DNA of 64,000 bases from Hemicordylus capensis (Eukaryota > Chordata > Lepidosauria > Squamata > Cordylidae), in contig NC_069662.1 of NCBI RefSeq assembly GCF_027244095.1, positions 9,946,501 through 10,010,500 of the forward strand, written 5' to 3'. How positions within the stretch are numbered: the first letter of the stretch is position 1; every line of letters starts with the position of its first letter. The notes under the pieces are model-generated. The model had not been told where the DNA came from, did not search any database, and saw nothing but the letters and a program-made list of their open reading frames with translations. The position numbers and the translations under genes are program-made. Of this stretch, positions 33,966 through 45,065 are shown piece after piece.

Positions 33966-35729
33966 CACTATGTATTTTTACATTATTTTCTGAGGAAATG
34001 ATTGCATATGTCTTTTAAAAAAGTAATTTCAAATAAAAAGAAAATGAAAATGATGTCAGTGTCTTTATCATTTGGAAGAGGCTGGGAAAGAATATTTAGT
34101 GCAAAAATATTCCTTAGGCTGTCATGCAATTAGGGACACCAGAGGATGCATTGCTATTGTGAACCAGGGGAAAACACATATAATCGATCATTTAGGAGTT
34201 TGGAAAAACAGGAAAGAGGAAACCCAATTTATCTTATGTTGAACATCAGCCCCAAATATCCTGTGACATAATACAATGCTATTGTGAACCAAAGGCATAA
34301 TCACATATAGTTTGGGGTCAAGTAGGGGGTTCAGTACTAACTTTCTGTACTCAATGGGTCAGCATAAATTTTCTTCTTAATATGAAGCACATTGTAATGT
34401 ACAATATGCTAAAAATGGTCACTCTCCTTGCAAGTAGATATAATTACTTATATCACCCAACCTAATCTTCAAGTATGAGGTTGGAATTATGTGGAACAAA
34501 TTAAATAAGAAAAAATGATGGGTAGGAAAGAAATAAGACCTTGTACAAGTTTCCTTAGGATGTCAGAGGCCCCTGCAGGTTAATGGGGGTCAAAATTTGA
34601 GAATGTACTTCCTTAGGCTGTTAGGGGCCTCTGATGGTTAATGGGGTGTCAACAATTTGAGATTGTCCAAAATGTAAGACTGTCCAAACAGGCATATAGG
34701 ATGTCATTTAAAACAATGAACTCAAAAGAACTAGAAATACGCTGCTTGCTGACAAACATCACAGAAGCCTACATGATTCACCAATATTCATTCTATCCAA
34801 GTTGTGGTAAGTACATACTCATTTTTTTTCTATTTAAAGCAGGATTCTGTAGAATTTCTCATTACAAAGTTTGTAATGTATGTCCCCCCCCCCCATTTTT
34901 TCTATCCACAGACTAGAAAATATGGACCCCAATTTGAATAATGAATCAGATCTGTGATTAATTTTAGTTTTAGTGTGGGTTTGGGAGTAAAGGAGAAAAT
35001 CTGCAGCACTAAAAAACATGACATGTTTCCATTATCTTATCTCATTATTTTCTTAGACAACAATAATTTGCAGTTAGAGGAGCTGAAGGCTACTGTATAT
35101 GCCAAGGTATTTTAGATTTTCATAAGATATGTATACCACATGCATATCTAGATATTAAAATATATATTCCTGTGCAGCCTATTCTAAAATGTTTTAAGAT
35201 ATGCTTTCGTGCCATCTAGTGTCCTTTTAAAAAAACACTATGTGAAGCATATTTTGTTTCATATTGATTATATTAAACAAGAACTCTCTCTGTGTGTGTT
35301 TAGTGCAAGTAAAGTTTAACTTATTATCTCTGGATGTGGGCCCCTGAGTGTGTGTGTGTGAGAACTGGGGATCCTCAAATAGAATGTGGATAGATTCTAG
35401 CCCTTTGTCAGAATGCAGCCCTGCTTCTATGACGGGTGTTTCTGCTATTGTGTAGTGGCTAATAAAACAAAACAAAAACAAAACAAAATATAATAAAAGA
35501 GGCCAGTTCAATTCACTGCTCCTTTAGTCTAACTCTTTCTCAAGGTTGTGTTTTTTGTGGTTTGTGTGTGTTTATGTGTGTGTGTGCGTGTCTTCCCCTT
35601 TGTCAGAATGAAGTCCTGCTTCTTTGACTTGTGTTTCTGTTATTTTGTAGTGGCTAAAAATTGGCATGTTAAAAAAAAAATCACTGCTCCTTTAGTCTAA
35701 CTCTTTCTCAAGGTTGTGTTTATTGTGGC

Positions 35730-35766
<37 letters not shown>

Positions 35767-37400
35767 TAACGGAGCATGTTTCTCCTCTTTCGTCCTCATA
35801 TTAGTTGTCCTGCTGCACCAACTTGCTATCTGGAACAGCCCAAACTCTGTTGCAGTATCACAATAAGTTTACAGGCATATATGCTATGTACATTCCCAGT
35901 CAAAAAAACTAGTTAGTTTTTACTTTCATTGATGTTCACAGATGTGTAGAACATAGGTTTCTAAATGTATATGTATGTCTGTGTATTTTGCTGTCCTCCA
36001 GTGTACTTTTAAAAACTACATGTAGCATATATTATTCATATAACATGAATCATATATGTGAACTCTCTGTGTGTGTTTTTTTAAAAAGCATTTCAATGAA
36101 AACCATACTTTATGTTTCATATATTTTATTTTTAACTTGGGAAAATCAACCATTTGAAAGTGTGTAGATACTGGTAGACTGTCCACGCTGATCTTTTAAG
36201 ATAGTAAAATAAAAAATAAAAAATGCCATGGTCATTATCCTGTAGAAAAGGTGGGGAAAGATATGTTAGCGGCTATGCTTAAAAAACCACTCTGGTTATT
36301 AGTAATGATAAGATAAGTCTTTTATATTGTCCTATATTAGTTTGATGATGGCTTTGCTGACAAACTGAGCCAGTTCTCTCTTGCTCTATAATGGTATATG
36401 TTTTGTAACAAGACATCCCCAAATTAGTAGGATGAACATTCTTCCGGTATTAATCTTCTTATCTGCAAATTCTTCAGTCATCACGCTATGAAAAATCTCT
36501 GTGCATCATTTAAAGTTGTAAATTCATTTGTTCTAATGCCACAGAAATATCATTTTCTAATTTTGACACGGCTGCCTGTAGTCTCTTGGTTTTCAGACTA
36601 ATAATGCCATGTTCCGTGTATTCAGTGATTAAGTGGTAATATGAGATTCTGTTATGCTGTATTCCATGGAGTCAGATTTCAGTGTTCCTAATATGCCAGC
36701 AGGCAGACCTCTAATATAAACTGTGCTTTCCTGCAGGCTATGTGGATGCCCCACCCGGCTGTTCTACACAGTCTCCATTGGCTAGTGATGAGGACTTCAT
36801 TCCATTCATCACAAATGATGATCATATTTTTAATCCTAATCTGGTCATTATTAAAGTGGAAAGACATTCCCCACCACATCCTAGGAAGGCTACTGAGAGA
36901 AAAAAATCACTAGTCTTCTGCTACTGAGATAGGTACATTTTCTACCATACATATAGACAAATTGATATTATGTAATGCTGTGAGCTGTGTAGCACTGCTT
37001 TGATTTATTTTTAATTGTAGTGAACATTGATGATGATGATGACGACGACGACATCCCACCACCTCCAAAATGATTCAAGAGGGCAAAACTAGAGATACAC
37101 CCATCTATCCCCCACTGTGATCATAAAGCTCAGAAAGACAATGCAAAAGTTGCACCCTTTTGGTACTAATTTAGGTAAACTTCAATCATACATACATTGA
37201 ATGTGTTATGTATTGTTGTTGTTGGATTTAATATCTGATGTTGGATTTAAACTCTAAAATACCAGAATCTTATAGGCTAAGAACAGGTCTTTCCCCACCT
37301 GATCGGCCTGTGGTATAAATTCTGAAAAAATCACAAACCAGTTACAAAAGGCACGGTCACTAGCCTTATGCACCATATTGATGCTGGACTTCTCAGTAAG
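33966..37400. other. AT-rich interior of the Polinton span, no part recognised
   Basis: Only short frames and GT-rich tracts. If the proposed ends are right, this is where a polymerase or ATPase gene could have been. A GATGATGATGAC acidic-codon run lies near 37030. Confidence 0.4.
35401..35765. repeat. local tandem duplication with (TG)n
   Basis: 'ccctttgtcagaatg' at 35401 recurs at 35596, and 'cactgctcctttagtctaac' at 35513 recurs at 35682; spacing 169-195 bases because the units carry different A-rich and TG-rich inserts. Confidence 0.7.
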
Positions 37401-37405
37401 GGAAA

Positions 37406-38280
37406 ATGTCTGGATGTGTAAGGAGAAACCTACCCCTTTTAAAACTCCCTATTAAGACAACACCGCACCAGTGGAGGGCCATTCTATGTGCAGCATTGAA
37501 TGATCTGATTGCTGTTATAGCGGAGATTGCCCTCAATACTTTAAAGGGTAACATACCCTTATCCCCTAAGCAACTCCGCATATTAAGAAAAAAGAGGAAC
37601 GTGATCAGAAACCTCAGCAGTAGGACCATCTCTCTCAGGAGAAAAAGACTGCTGATGAAACAATCCAGGGGTTTTCTTGCCCCACTATTAAGCATTGCCA
37701 TTCCTCTGATAATGGGTCTTCTGACCAGTCGATAATGTAGTATGCTGAAAAGATATATTTGATCCCTAAACATCAGATGGAACAATTAAAAGGGGCACTT
37801 CCAAAAGAGGCAGACATACGAGCATCTGCTGTAAGTTCTCTAGAAGCCAAGATGATGAGCATTCTTCAAAGACCAGGATTAACAGAATACGAGAAAGCTA
37901 AGCTTTCAGTTGATATAAACCTTCAGTCGATATATGTCCAGTTGATATAAGAATTGGGCTAGGACACTATTGAACAAGTTGAAGCACAATGAACATGTTT
38001 CTTCATGGGATGACAAGGGCACCTTCATATACCGGGGTGAGGCCATCAGTAGCTCTAACATGGTTGACTTAGTGAAGGGGGTCACTCAGAGCAATTTGCT
38101 GTCTGCTAAACACACATCTAACGGTTAGGATATTTTTATGAAGGCCTTGGCTGAAGTAAATGTTCCATCTTCTATAGTGGGCAACCCTGCCAAAAGGACA
38201 GTTTTAGACACCCTGAAGAACCCTGACAGCCCTGTTGCAGTTACACCATGACCATCCACTTCTAAAAAAACACAACAGCA
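37406..38280 (+). pseudogene. Polinton small structural-type genes (fossil)
   Basis: 37406-37735 encodes a basic protein with NLPLL-type start, LNTLKGNIPLSPKQLRILRK and a hydrophobic C-terminus, the pattern of a short conserved Polinton protein. Directly downstream, sequence with PKHQMEQLKGALPKE belongs to the next small Polinton gene. Broken overall. Confidence 0.6.
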
Positions 38281-38639
38281 ATTTTACTGGCTAACCATGT
38301 AATTTAAAACAACAAAATAAAATGTTGATTGCAATTTAAAACCGTATTACAGACTTCTGCCTGTTGATTTATGGGATATGGCAATAATAGGCAGACACAC
38401 ACACACAAATTATTTCAACCACCCTGTGGGAGCAGGATGCTTTATTGAGTAACAGCTTTATGGAAATCATTACATGATACACATATTTCAGTAGCCTGAA
38501 ACATGCCTGGGACCCTTCTGTGCATGCATTTTGTCTTCTTCTTTTTTTATGGATTGTTTAACCATACAATCATTTCTTTCTAAATCATCAGAATACAGCT
38601 CTCGAATTTGTTTTAAAGTCAGCCCCTTGTCCCTCTGCT

Positions 38640-39938
38640 CTAAATAAAAAGCCAAATGGTAACCACATGAAACAGAATCAGGGGGCTGTAACTGTTAATG
38701 CTGAAATTCAATCTTGGCCAAAAAATGTCTTTAAAAAGTTGTGATAGTTTGAGGAACAATGGGTGGGTTGGCAGGTGCCCATAGGAATAAAAAAAATCTC
38801 CACAGTTGTCCCCTGTCAAGTAGATCGCCAGCCAATGTTCTCCCAGAAGGTCGTGTGGATGATTGTTGACAATCAATCCTAGAGGCTTCTGAGACAGCTT
38901 CTTTCTAGGGAGCCAATCAGTCAGAAACACCCCAAAGAATGTCTTTCTGGTGCATGGGTTTGTCTTTAACAGACATGTTAACTGATCAGTGTCCATATAG
39001 TCAAGCAACACATTTCTCTGGCGATTTATCTTGATTACACTGTCAAAAATGGCATACACGATCATATTGACAGTGTTTGGAAAAGCCCCTCCAAAATGTA
39101 TTTCGGCCCTCAGATTCCCACTCTTGATCAGCAAGTAGTGATCTGCACATTCTTGATCGTGTGTCAGATCAAAGGCAAATAGTGTATAGCTGTGGGAAAA
39201 CTCCTCACAATTAATGAGCAACCCTTTGTCTTTCATATGCTTGCCAGATGTCTGCACAAGATTCATATATTCTCTAACACAGTTCCTGGTTCCAAAATCA
39301 GGTTGGAAGGGCTTCAAGGGTATGGGGGTACCCAATGCATACAGGCATATAAAATTAATGTTATAATGCTTAAAATTAAATGGGTTCCTAGCGTATGCTT
39401 CACTGAAGGCATTGTTATCAACAAATCCTAAAACGATCTGCTTAGGTAGTGGGCCGAGAACTAAATTTTCCCAATGGGTGACTCTGGTTCCTGCAGGAAT
39501 GCTGAACACCTTCATACTCACCCGGTCCACAGGATATTTGGCTGTGGATGTGAGTAGTGTTTCAGCAATTGTTAACTTAACTCCTGAAACAAGAACAACT
39601 TTCTTCACCAAAAGGGAAGATGATAAAATCTGCACCTTGTACCGTCGATTAGCACCACCAGCCATCAGACAGAAAGTGTCTTTGTTGCATGTTAATTTAA
39701 TTTCCACATCTACTCCATTCAACCGGAACTTTTCTTGAAAAAATAGATCTGCATGGAGACGACCCAGCAGCTCTACTCTCTGGCTTTCAGTCGTAAATCT
39801 TGCTCTCTTAACAAAGCCCTCATTATTGCCATCCATCGCAAGTGTTTCAAATTCTCCCGCTGAATCTTTGTAGAATAAACCTGCAGAGAACTGTGTGGTC
39901 AGGGCATCTTCACTGTAGTTCAACATGGATTCAATCAA
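38640..39938 (-). pseudogene. Polinton capsid-type and protease-type genes (fossil)
   Basis: The 5' part (minus strand, from 39938) resembles capsid-associated proteins of Polintons/adintoviruses often annotated as F54H12.2-like: RARFTTESQRVELLGRLHAD, NPFNFKHYNINFICLY and YTLFAFDLT. The 3' part has the adenovirus-like cysteine protease signature GEHWLAIY followed by a YSYG-type segment. Part of the degraded element. Confidence 0.75.
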
Positions 39939-40434
39939 TGCCCTATAGGGCTAAGTATTGCTGCTCTGACTCACTAGCTTGTCCCCGATGGTCACATCCA
40001 TCTGGCTAAACAGAGATGCTATGGGGTAATTTGTCAAGGCCACCGATGCAGCTGTGCCAGATTGTTTCTGTTTTCATTTACAATCTTACAGCTTACATAA
40101 AGAAGTGTGTTGTTCAGATCCAAATATGTCTCGTTGGCCCCCGCTATGTAAAAATCCAAGGGGTCTGTGTCGGGGCCGTCAGAGGCGGAACTTCATTAAA
40201 CATACTTCTCTCAATACTTGTCTGTGTAGGGCCTATATGGAATAGATGTAATTCAGATTTAGCACACTTTTCAGAACCTCCATGAATAAAAGCCATGACT
40301 GCTTAAAAAAAATTCATCCTGAACTGGCGTATTCTTTCTCTTCCTCACATCCTGCTGCTTCTGAGATATCAAACCTCTATGGCATTTTCTTTTAAGGGGC
40401 CATGGGGGCCCATGCAAGCACCTATCAGAAACCT

Positions 40435-41188
40435 TTATTTTAACTCTGTGGTGTCTCTTAATGTACATGAGACCCTCCCCCCTTGAAGGGGATTAAATTT
40501 CTTCAAGACGGACATAGAAGCCTGTCCGACTACATCTTTAGCAATATTCTGAGCTGTTAATTTCACATGCAGTTTAATTATCTCTAGCTCCCTCCCCAAA
40601 AGGAGCACAGCTTTCTGAAAAAGACTCCGCAATATACCACCAATCCCCACATCATACATGACCGGCACTCCACTGTAGCCAGGAAGAGCATTCCCTGCTT
40701 GTGCTCTATAATAATTTCTATAAATTGCAGGGTCACCATAACTTTTCAGAGCCCCTATTATTTTGTTAAAACACCAGGGCTCTCTGGGGGCAAAAGTGTA
40801 ATTTCACTATCACCTTACCAAAACGAAATGGCACATTTCTGTTCTGGTCTGTATTTATCTCCACTGTTATAGTGTCTATATGGGACTTATTCACAGGAAT
40901 ATAGTGTGGTTTGTCAAATGTAACAGTGACAAACTTGCTGGACACCCCACGAGCTGGAACACAGCACAGTAGTGGTACATGATGATCTCCCACCAGCTGC
41001 TGCTCTACGATGTCTGTATAAATGTACAGAGTATTAAACCCACCCATAATATCAGCGGGGTAAGGCATGTTTTTTACAGACATAACGAGAGGGAGGCCCA
41101 ATATATGGGCCAGGTCTTCTCCGGCTGAAAAGAAGAATCCACCAGAGCTCCTGAACATGACTTTTTTGTCAACTGAATCATAATACAT
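40435..41188 (-). pseudogene. Polinton minor structural-type genes (fossil)
   Basis: One piece reads YDVGIGGILRSLFQKAVLLL; another has YPADIMGGFNTLYIYTDIVE, GDHHVPLLCCVP and FGKVIVKLHF, typical of a conserved Polinton virion-type protein. Confidence 0.65.
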
Positions 41189-41504
41189 GTGTGCTTCTGC
41201 CGGTGCATTACCCTACTTCATCTCTGCATTCATATGATCCAACAGTTCCATAATGCTGGCATAATACCCTGTTCATAGGCGAAAGATCCATATCTTCATA
41301 CCCCTAATAATTTCATATCTGGCATTCTGTGTAAGATTGTCCTAACTTTGTGGGTATTGTATTTCAACCAAACTGACTTCCCAATGTCCCTGCAGATCCA
41401 GGGGTTGTGCTAAATGGATAGTGAAGGCTGAACTCACGTTCTGTGGGAAAGCTTTTGCACTCGCATTACTAGGAAGAGTAATATAAAATCCCCTTTCCTC
41501 CATT

Positions 41505-42720
41505 CTACACGGGGCTACAAAGATCAGAAGCAGACACCCAACTGTTGAACTTATTGGGCCACCCTTGCCAGCGCACTAAATGCTGTTTTGCTTTACCTTT
41601 GCCTTTTGTGGCTAGAATTGTTTCAATCCTATAGACCCTCTCCTTTTTAGTACTAACTTTCTGTAGTTCTTCAGGATAGAAGCTGCCCTCAACAGAATCT
41701 CCCATGTAATCTTTCAACAGGAATACAGGTTTCTGTGCTCTTCTCATCACTTGATCTATTATGAAAATCTCAGCCATAAAAGTCTGCTCATAACCTTTCT
41801 CAAAATTTTAGCAATCCTAACATGATCTCCTTTATTGCACATTGAGGGTTTGGATTTTCTATGAATAGTATCTCCATAAACTGTTCTCCATATGGTCAAA
41901 CTATTGGTATGATTGACATCCGTATGCCTGGCTTTGATGTTTCTATGAAAACTATCATCGGCTACTAGTTGGAGGGCTATAGGCCAGCCTCAAAGGCAGG
42001 ATGCCTCTGAGTACCAGTTGCAGGGGAGTAACAGCAGGAGAGAGGGCATGCCCTCAACTCCTGCCGGTGGCTTCCAGAGGTATCTGGTGCTCCACTGTGT
42101 GAAACAGGATTCTGGACTAGATGGGCCTTGGGCCTGATCCAGCAGGGCTTTTCGTAGTGTTCTTATGATTATAACTTCTAAGAAGATCTGGTAGCACATC
42201 CATATACTTGAAGGTGTTGTTAGCTGTGAAATAGTTCCACATTTTTTATTTTAAAAATCTGTTAAACCATTCAGAAATACCAGCTTTAACCTCATTATTG
42301 GTGACAAAATGTTGAACTCTAGTGATTCAGTAGTCTGCTCATAGTCTTATTTAAAAATTTCTTTCCCCTGTCAGTCTGGAGCTTGTTGGGTGTTCTCCCT
42401 AGACTGAAAATGCTTTAAAAGCCTCGGATACTTCTCTTCCTGTCTTGTCTTTTAGAGCCACAGCCCAGGCATATTTAGATAGAATGTCCACCACCATCAA
42501 AACGTACTTGTACCCCTTATAGTATTTTGAAAATTGCTGCATATCCACCAAATCGGCCTGCCACTGTGCATCCACCTGTGGAACAATGATTCTGAGAACA
42601 GGACTCTGGCGGGCCTATGCATAGTATAAGCATCTTGCTCTGAAAGCCAATTTACTGCTTGTTTTTTAGTTATCTTTTTGCTATGTCTTCTGGCCTCTTG
42701 AAATAGTGGATTCACTCAGT
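41505..42720 (-). pseudogene. Polinton integrase with chromodomain (fossil)
   Basis: 41777-41505 carries a chromodomain: VYRIETILATKG, HLVRWQGWPNKFNSWV. Upstream (42720-41780) retains integrase-core-like pieces in a degraded state, interrupted by a short repeat at 41955-42175. Retrovirus-like integrase plus chromodomain is standard for Polintons. Confidence 0.7.
41955..42175 (-). mobile_element. short interspersed repeat inside the integrase
   Basis: Contains 'atgggccttgggcctgatcc' and 'aaacaggattctggactag', the inverse of blocks at 23165-23330. Confidence 0.6.
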
Positions 42721-43589
42721 GGGGAGTGTAATATATTTTCTTTACTGTAATATATTTTCTTTAGAATTTTTTCAGAGTCTGCCATGCTGATTGTTGAGAC
42801 TCATGCTTGAAACAAAATGAATTTATTGATACATGGTAACAGACAAATTTGGGGTATATTGCATTTGCAATAACATTTGAATGTTAGGATATGATCTAAA
42901 TATACATAGTGGGGTATTTTTACAATTTGATAATGATAGTAGAACCATATCCATAATTTCACTGTTAAATATCAGACATTTCAACACATAGGCTAAAACA
43001 ACCATTACATTGATAGGTTCCTCATAAGATACATCATCTAAGATTATTTTTAATTGGATCTCAAAAATCCCTCATCCCATGTCAAGCATTCGTGGGACAA
43101 TTGGGCTGGGGCTGCTAATCTGCAGCACTCACATAGCAAAAACATCTTCTCTTTGTAGCAGTGATTCAGAATACCAAAAACCATAGCACGAGCCAGATAT
43201 CATCACTGCTTGCTGTTGCTGAGGTGTCAATGCAATTGCTTCATCATCATAATCAATAAATAAGCCTAACTATTTTCTTAAGTTAACATGTGGTTCAGGT
43301 GTTTGTCGCTGCAAAACCACCTTCCACATAGTTCTTTCACTTTGTACAGACTGCTAGGAAAAAAAAGAACAAGTCTTAATTTTGTATCAGATCCACCACA
43401 CACCCCATCCTTACAGGAAGAGATAAGTTACCTGCACTCTCTCTGTTGCAATTGACATCTCATCCCATATTTCTGACATCTCCCAATCTTCCACTGGGGC
43501 TGAAGGACACTGCTCCATAGACTTTTCTGGAAGTTACTAAAATTTCATCACCATGTTTCTCCCCCACAGCGCTACCCCTCCAAAACTGC
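42721..43589 (-). other. Polinton right interior, unrecognised frame(s)
   Basis: Between the integrase and the right inverted repeat. Short minus-strand open stretches exist, with a plausible intron (pyrimidine tract and CTAG acceptor near 43355), but I recognise no domain. Confidence 0.35.
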
Positions 43590-43781
43590 CCCTTCTCCTA
43601 TATAAGCACTACCACAGCTCTCACATGCCCCCATCACACAATTAAAAATAAAACCTGATGTGTCATGCCCGCCACACAGATGAAACACGTGATCTAGGAA
43701 CCTACACCTATGACGTAAGCCTGACCTCCTGACCCTAGGGTAATTAATCATTTGGAAAGAAGGTCCCCCCCTTCTACTACT
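43590..43781 (-). repeat. right inverted repeat (candidate Polinton end)
   Basis: Inverse of 33403-33585: 'tgatgtgtcatgcccgccac' and 'ggtaattaatcatttgg'. Lies just outside the integrase side. Confidence 0.65.
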
Positions 43782-44116
43782 TCTGCTTCTCCCAGCCCAC
43801 CATCCCCACCTGAAGACCTTCATGTGCACTACCTCAGTGAGAAGCAATTCCCCAATCCTGACATAGACATCTGTAATAACCAACACTTTGGGTTAATAGC
43901 ACAGAAGTGTCACATGTTTGTTCTTGATTCCAAGTATGAAGGGGGAAACATGATGGCATTAGGGAGAGATAAATTCTAAATATACCTTCTCAGTATTAGC
44001 TATAAGATGAACATAGCGTGCTGCAAGTATAAGAGAAGAAAATGTAAAAGAGGCCAATATTTTGGTTGAAACACTTCTTACCCATACTGGAAATTACATA
44101 AATTGAATTCAACAGA

Positions 44117-44122
44117 TTTATT
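44117..44122 (-). terminator. candidate polyadenylation signal of gene C
   Basis: AATAAA on the minus strand about 48 bases past the stop codon at 44170. Confidence 0.35.
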
Positions 44123-44169
44123 TCTTAGTAAATATTATTAAATGTGGATTGAAATGGGCTGTTACATAG

Positions 44170-45065
44170 TTACTTTTTACCCCTTAGGTGCACCTTACTG
44201 TTTAGTTCAGGCCTCAGGAGAAGTATGTATATTTTTGGGGGAAAGATACAACTAAGTAATCCAGTGCTGGAGGTCAAAATTGAGAAGATCTCAACAATCA
44301 CCATGTATTTCCCTTTGGTGCTTTGATAAGTTGGGACAAAAGATACCCACACACTACAAAAGACCAGCATGCTGAAAGTGATAAACTTGGCTTCATTAAA
44401 AGTGTCTGGGAGCTTCCTAGCAAAGAAAGCCACAACAAAGCTGACAAGAGCCAGAGTACCCATGTACCCAAGGATACAGTAAAACATGATGGCAGATCCT
44501 TCATTACATGCCACTACAATTTCCTCAGGGAAAGCATGCATGTCTAGTTCTGGAAACGGAGGATTGGTACATAGCCATACCAAGCAAATAATTACTTGGC
44601 TGAATGTACAGCCAAGAACAATACAGTTGGCGAATTTCTTCCCCATCCATGTTCTCAAATTGGAACCCGGCTTGGTGGCCATGAAAGCCAGCATCACAGT
44701 GATGGTCTTTGCCAGCACAGAAGAAACGGCCACTGAGAAGATGATACCAAAAGCAGTTTGTCGTAGATGGCAGGTCAATATTTGAGGTTGGCCAATAAAT
44801 AGTAGGGAGCAGAGGAAGCAGAGCAGGAGGGAGCTGAGAAGACAGTAGGTAAGGTCACGGTTGTTGGCTTTGACAATGGGAGTGTTCCGGTGCTTCATAA
44901 AGATTCCAAGCACCAGAATTGTGATCAGAGCCAATGACAAAGCTATAACAGTTAAGCTGATGCCCAAAGGTTCCTCATAAGAAAGGTAATTTAGATGCCT
45001 GGGAAGGCATTGATTTTTCTTCTCAGGAAATTGATCTTCTGGACATCTGAAACAGTCATCCATAT
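44170..45065 (-). CDS. gene C exon 6 (seven-transmembrane domain)
   Basis: Acceptor [69 protein letters not shown]. 297 residues after the shared Asp codon. Confidence 0.95.

Larger units (their letters stand above)
33403..43781. mobile_element. Polinton (Maverick) fossil with possible terminal inverted repeats
   Basis: A virus-like DNA element of about 10.4 kb, shorter than usual intact Polintons (15-20 kb). Recognisable parts: two small structural-type genes (plus strand, 37406-38280), protease- and capsid-type sequence (38640-39938, minus), two further structural-type pieces (40435-41188, minus) and an integrase with chromodomain (41505-42720, minus). Proposed ends: 33403-33585 and 43590-43781 are inverted copies, roughly 85-90% alike by eye, starting AGTAGTAGAAG; flanking hexamers CCTGCC and TCTGCT could be a decayed 6-base target duplication. 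DNA polymerase B and packaging ATPase were not recognised. The element is broken, with many breaks, and looks old. A hAT copy lies in the left repeat and a short repeat in the integrase. The Polinton identity is secure; the ends are inference. Confidence 0.7.

Noticed and set aside
36742-36927. Short plus-strand frame with an acidic N-terminus (DEDFIPFITNDD)
   Set aside because: Only 61 codons, no family recognised; too weak to call a gene, though it lies within the Polinton span.
38640-39938. 432-codon frame as a host gene
   Set aside because: Capsid-type and protease-type motifs with neighbouring integrase parts place it in a degraded Polinton.
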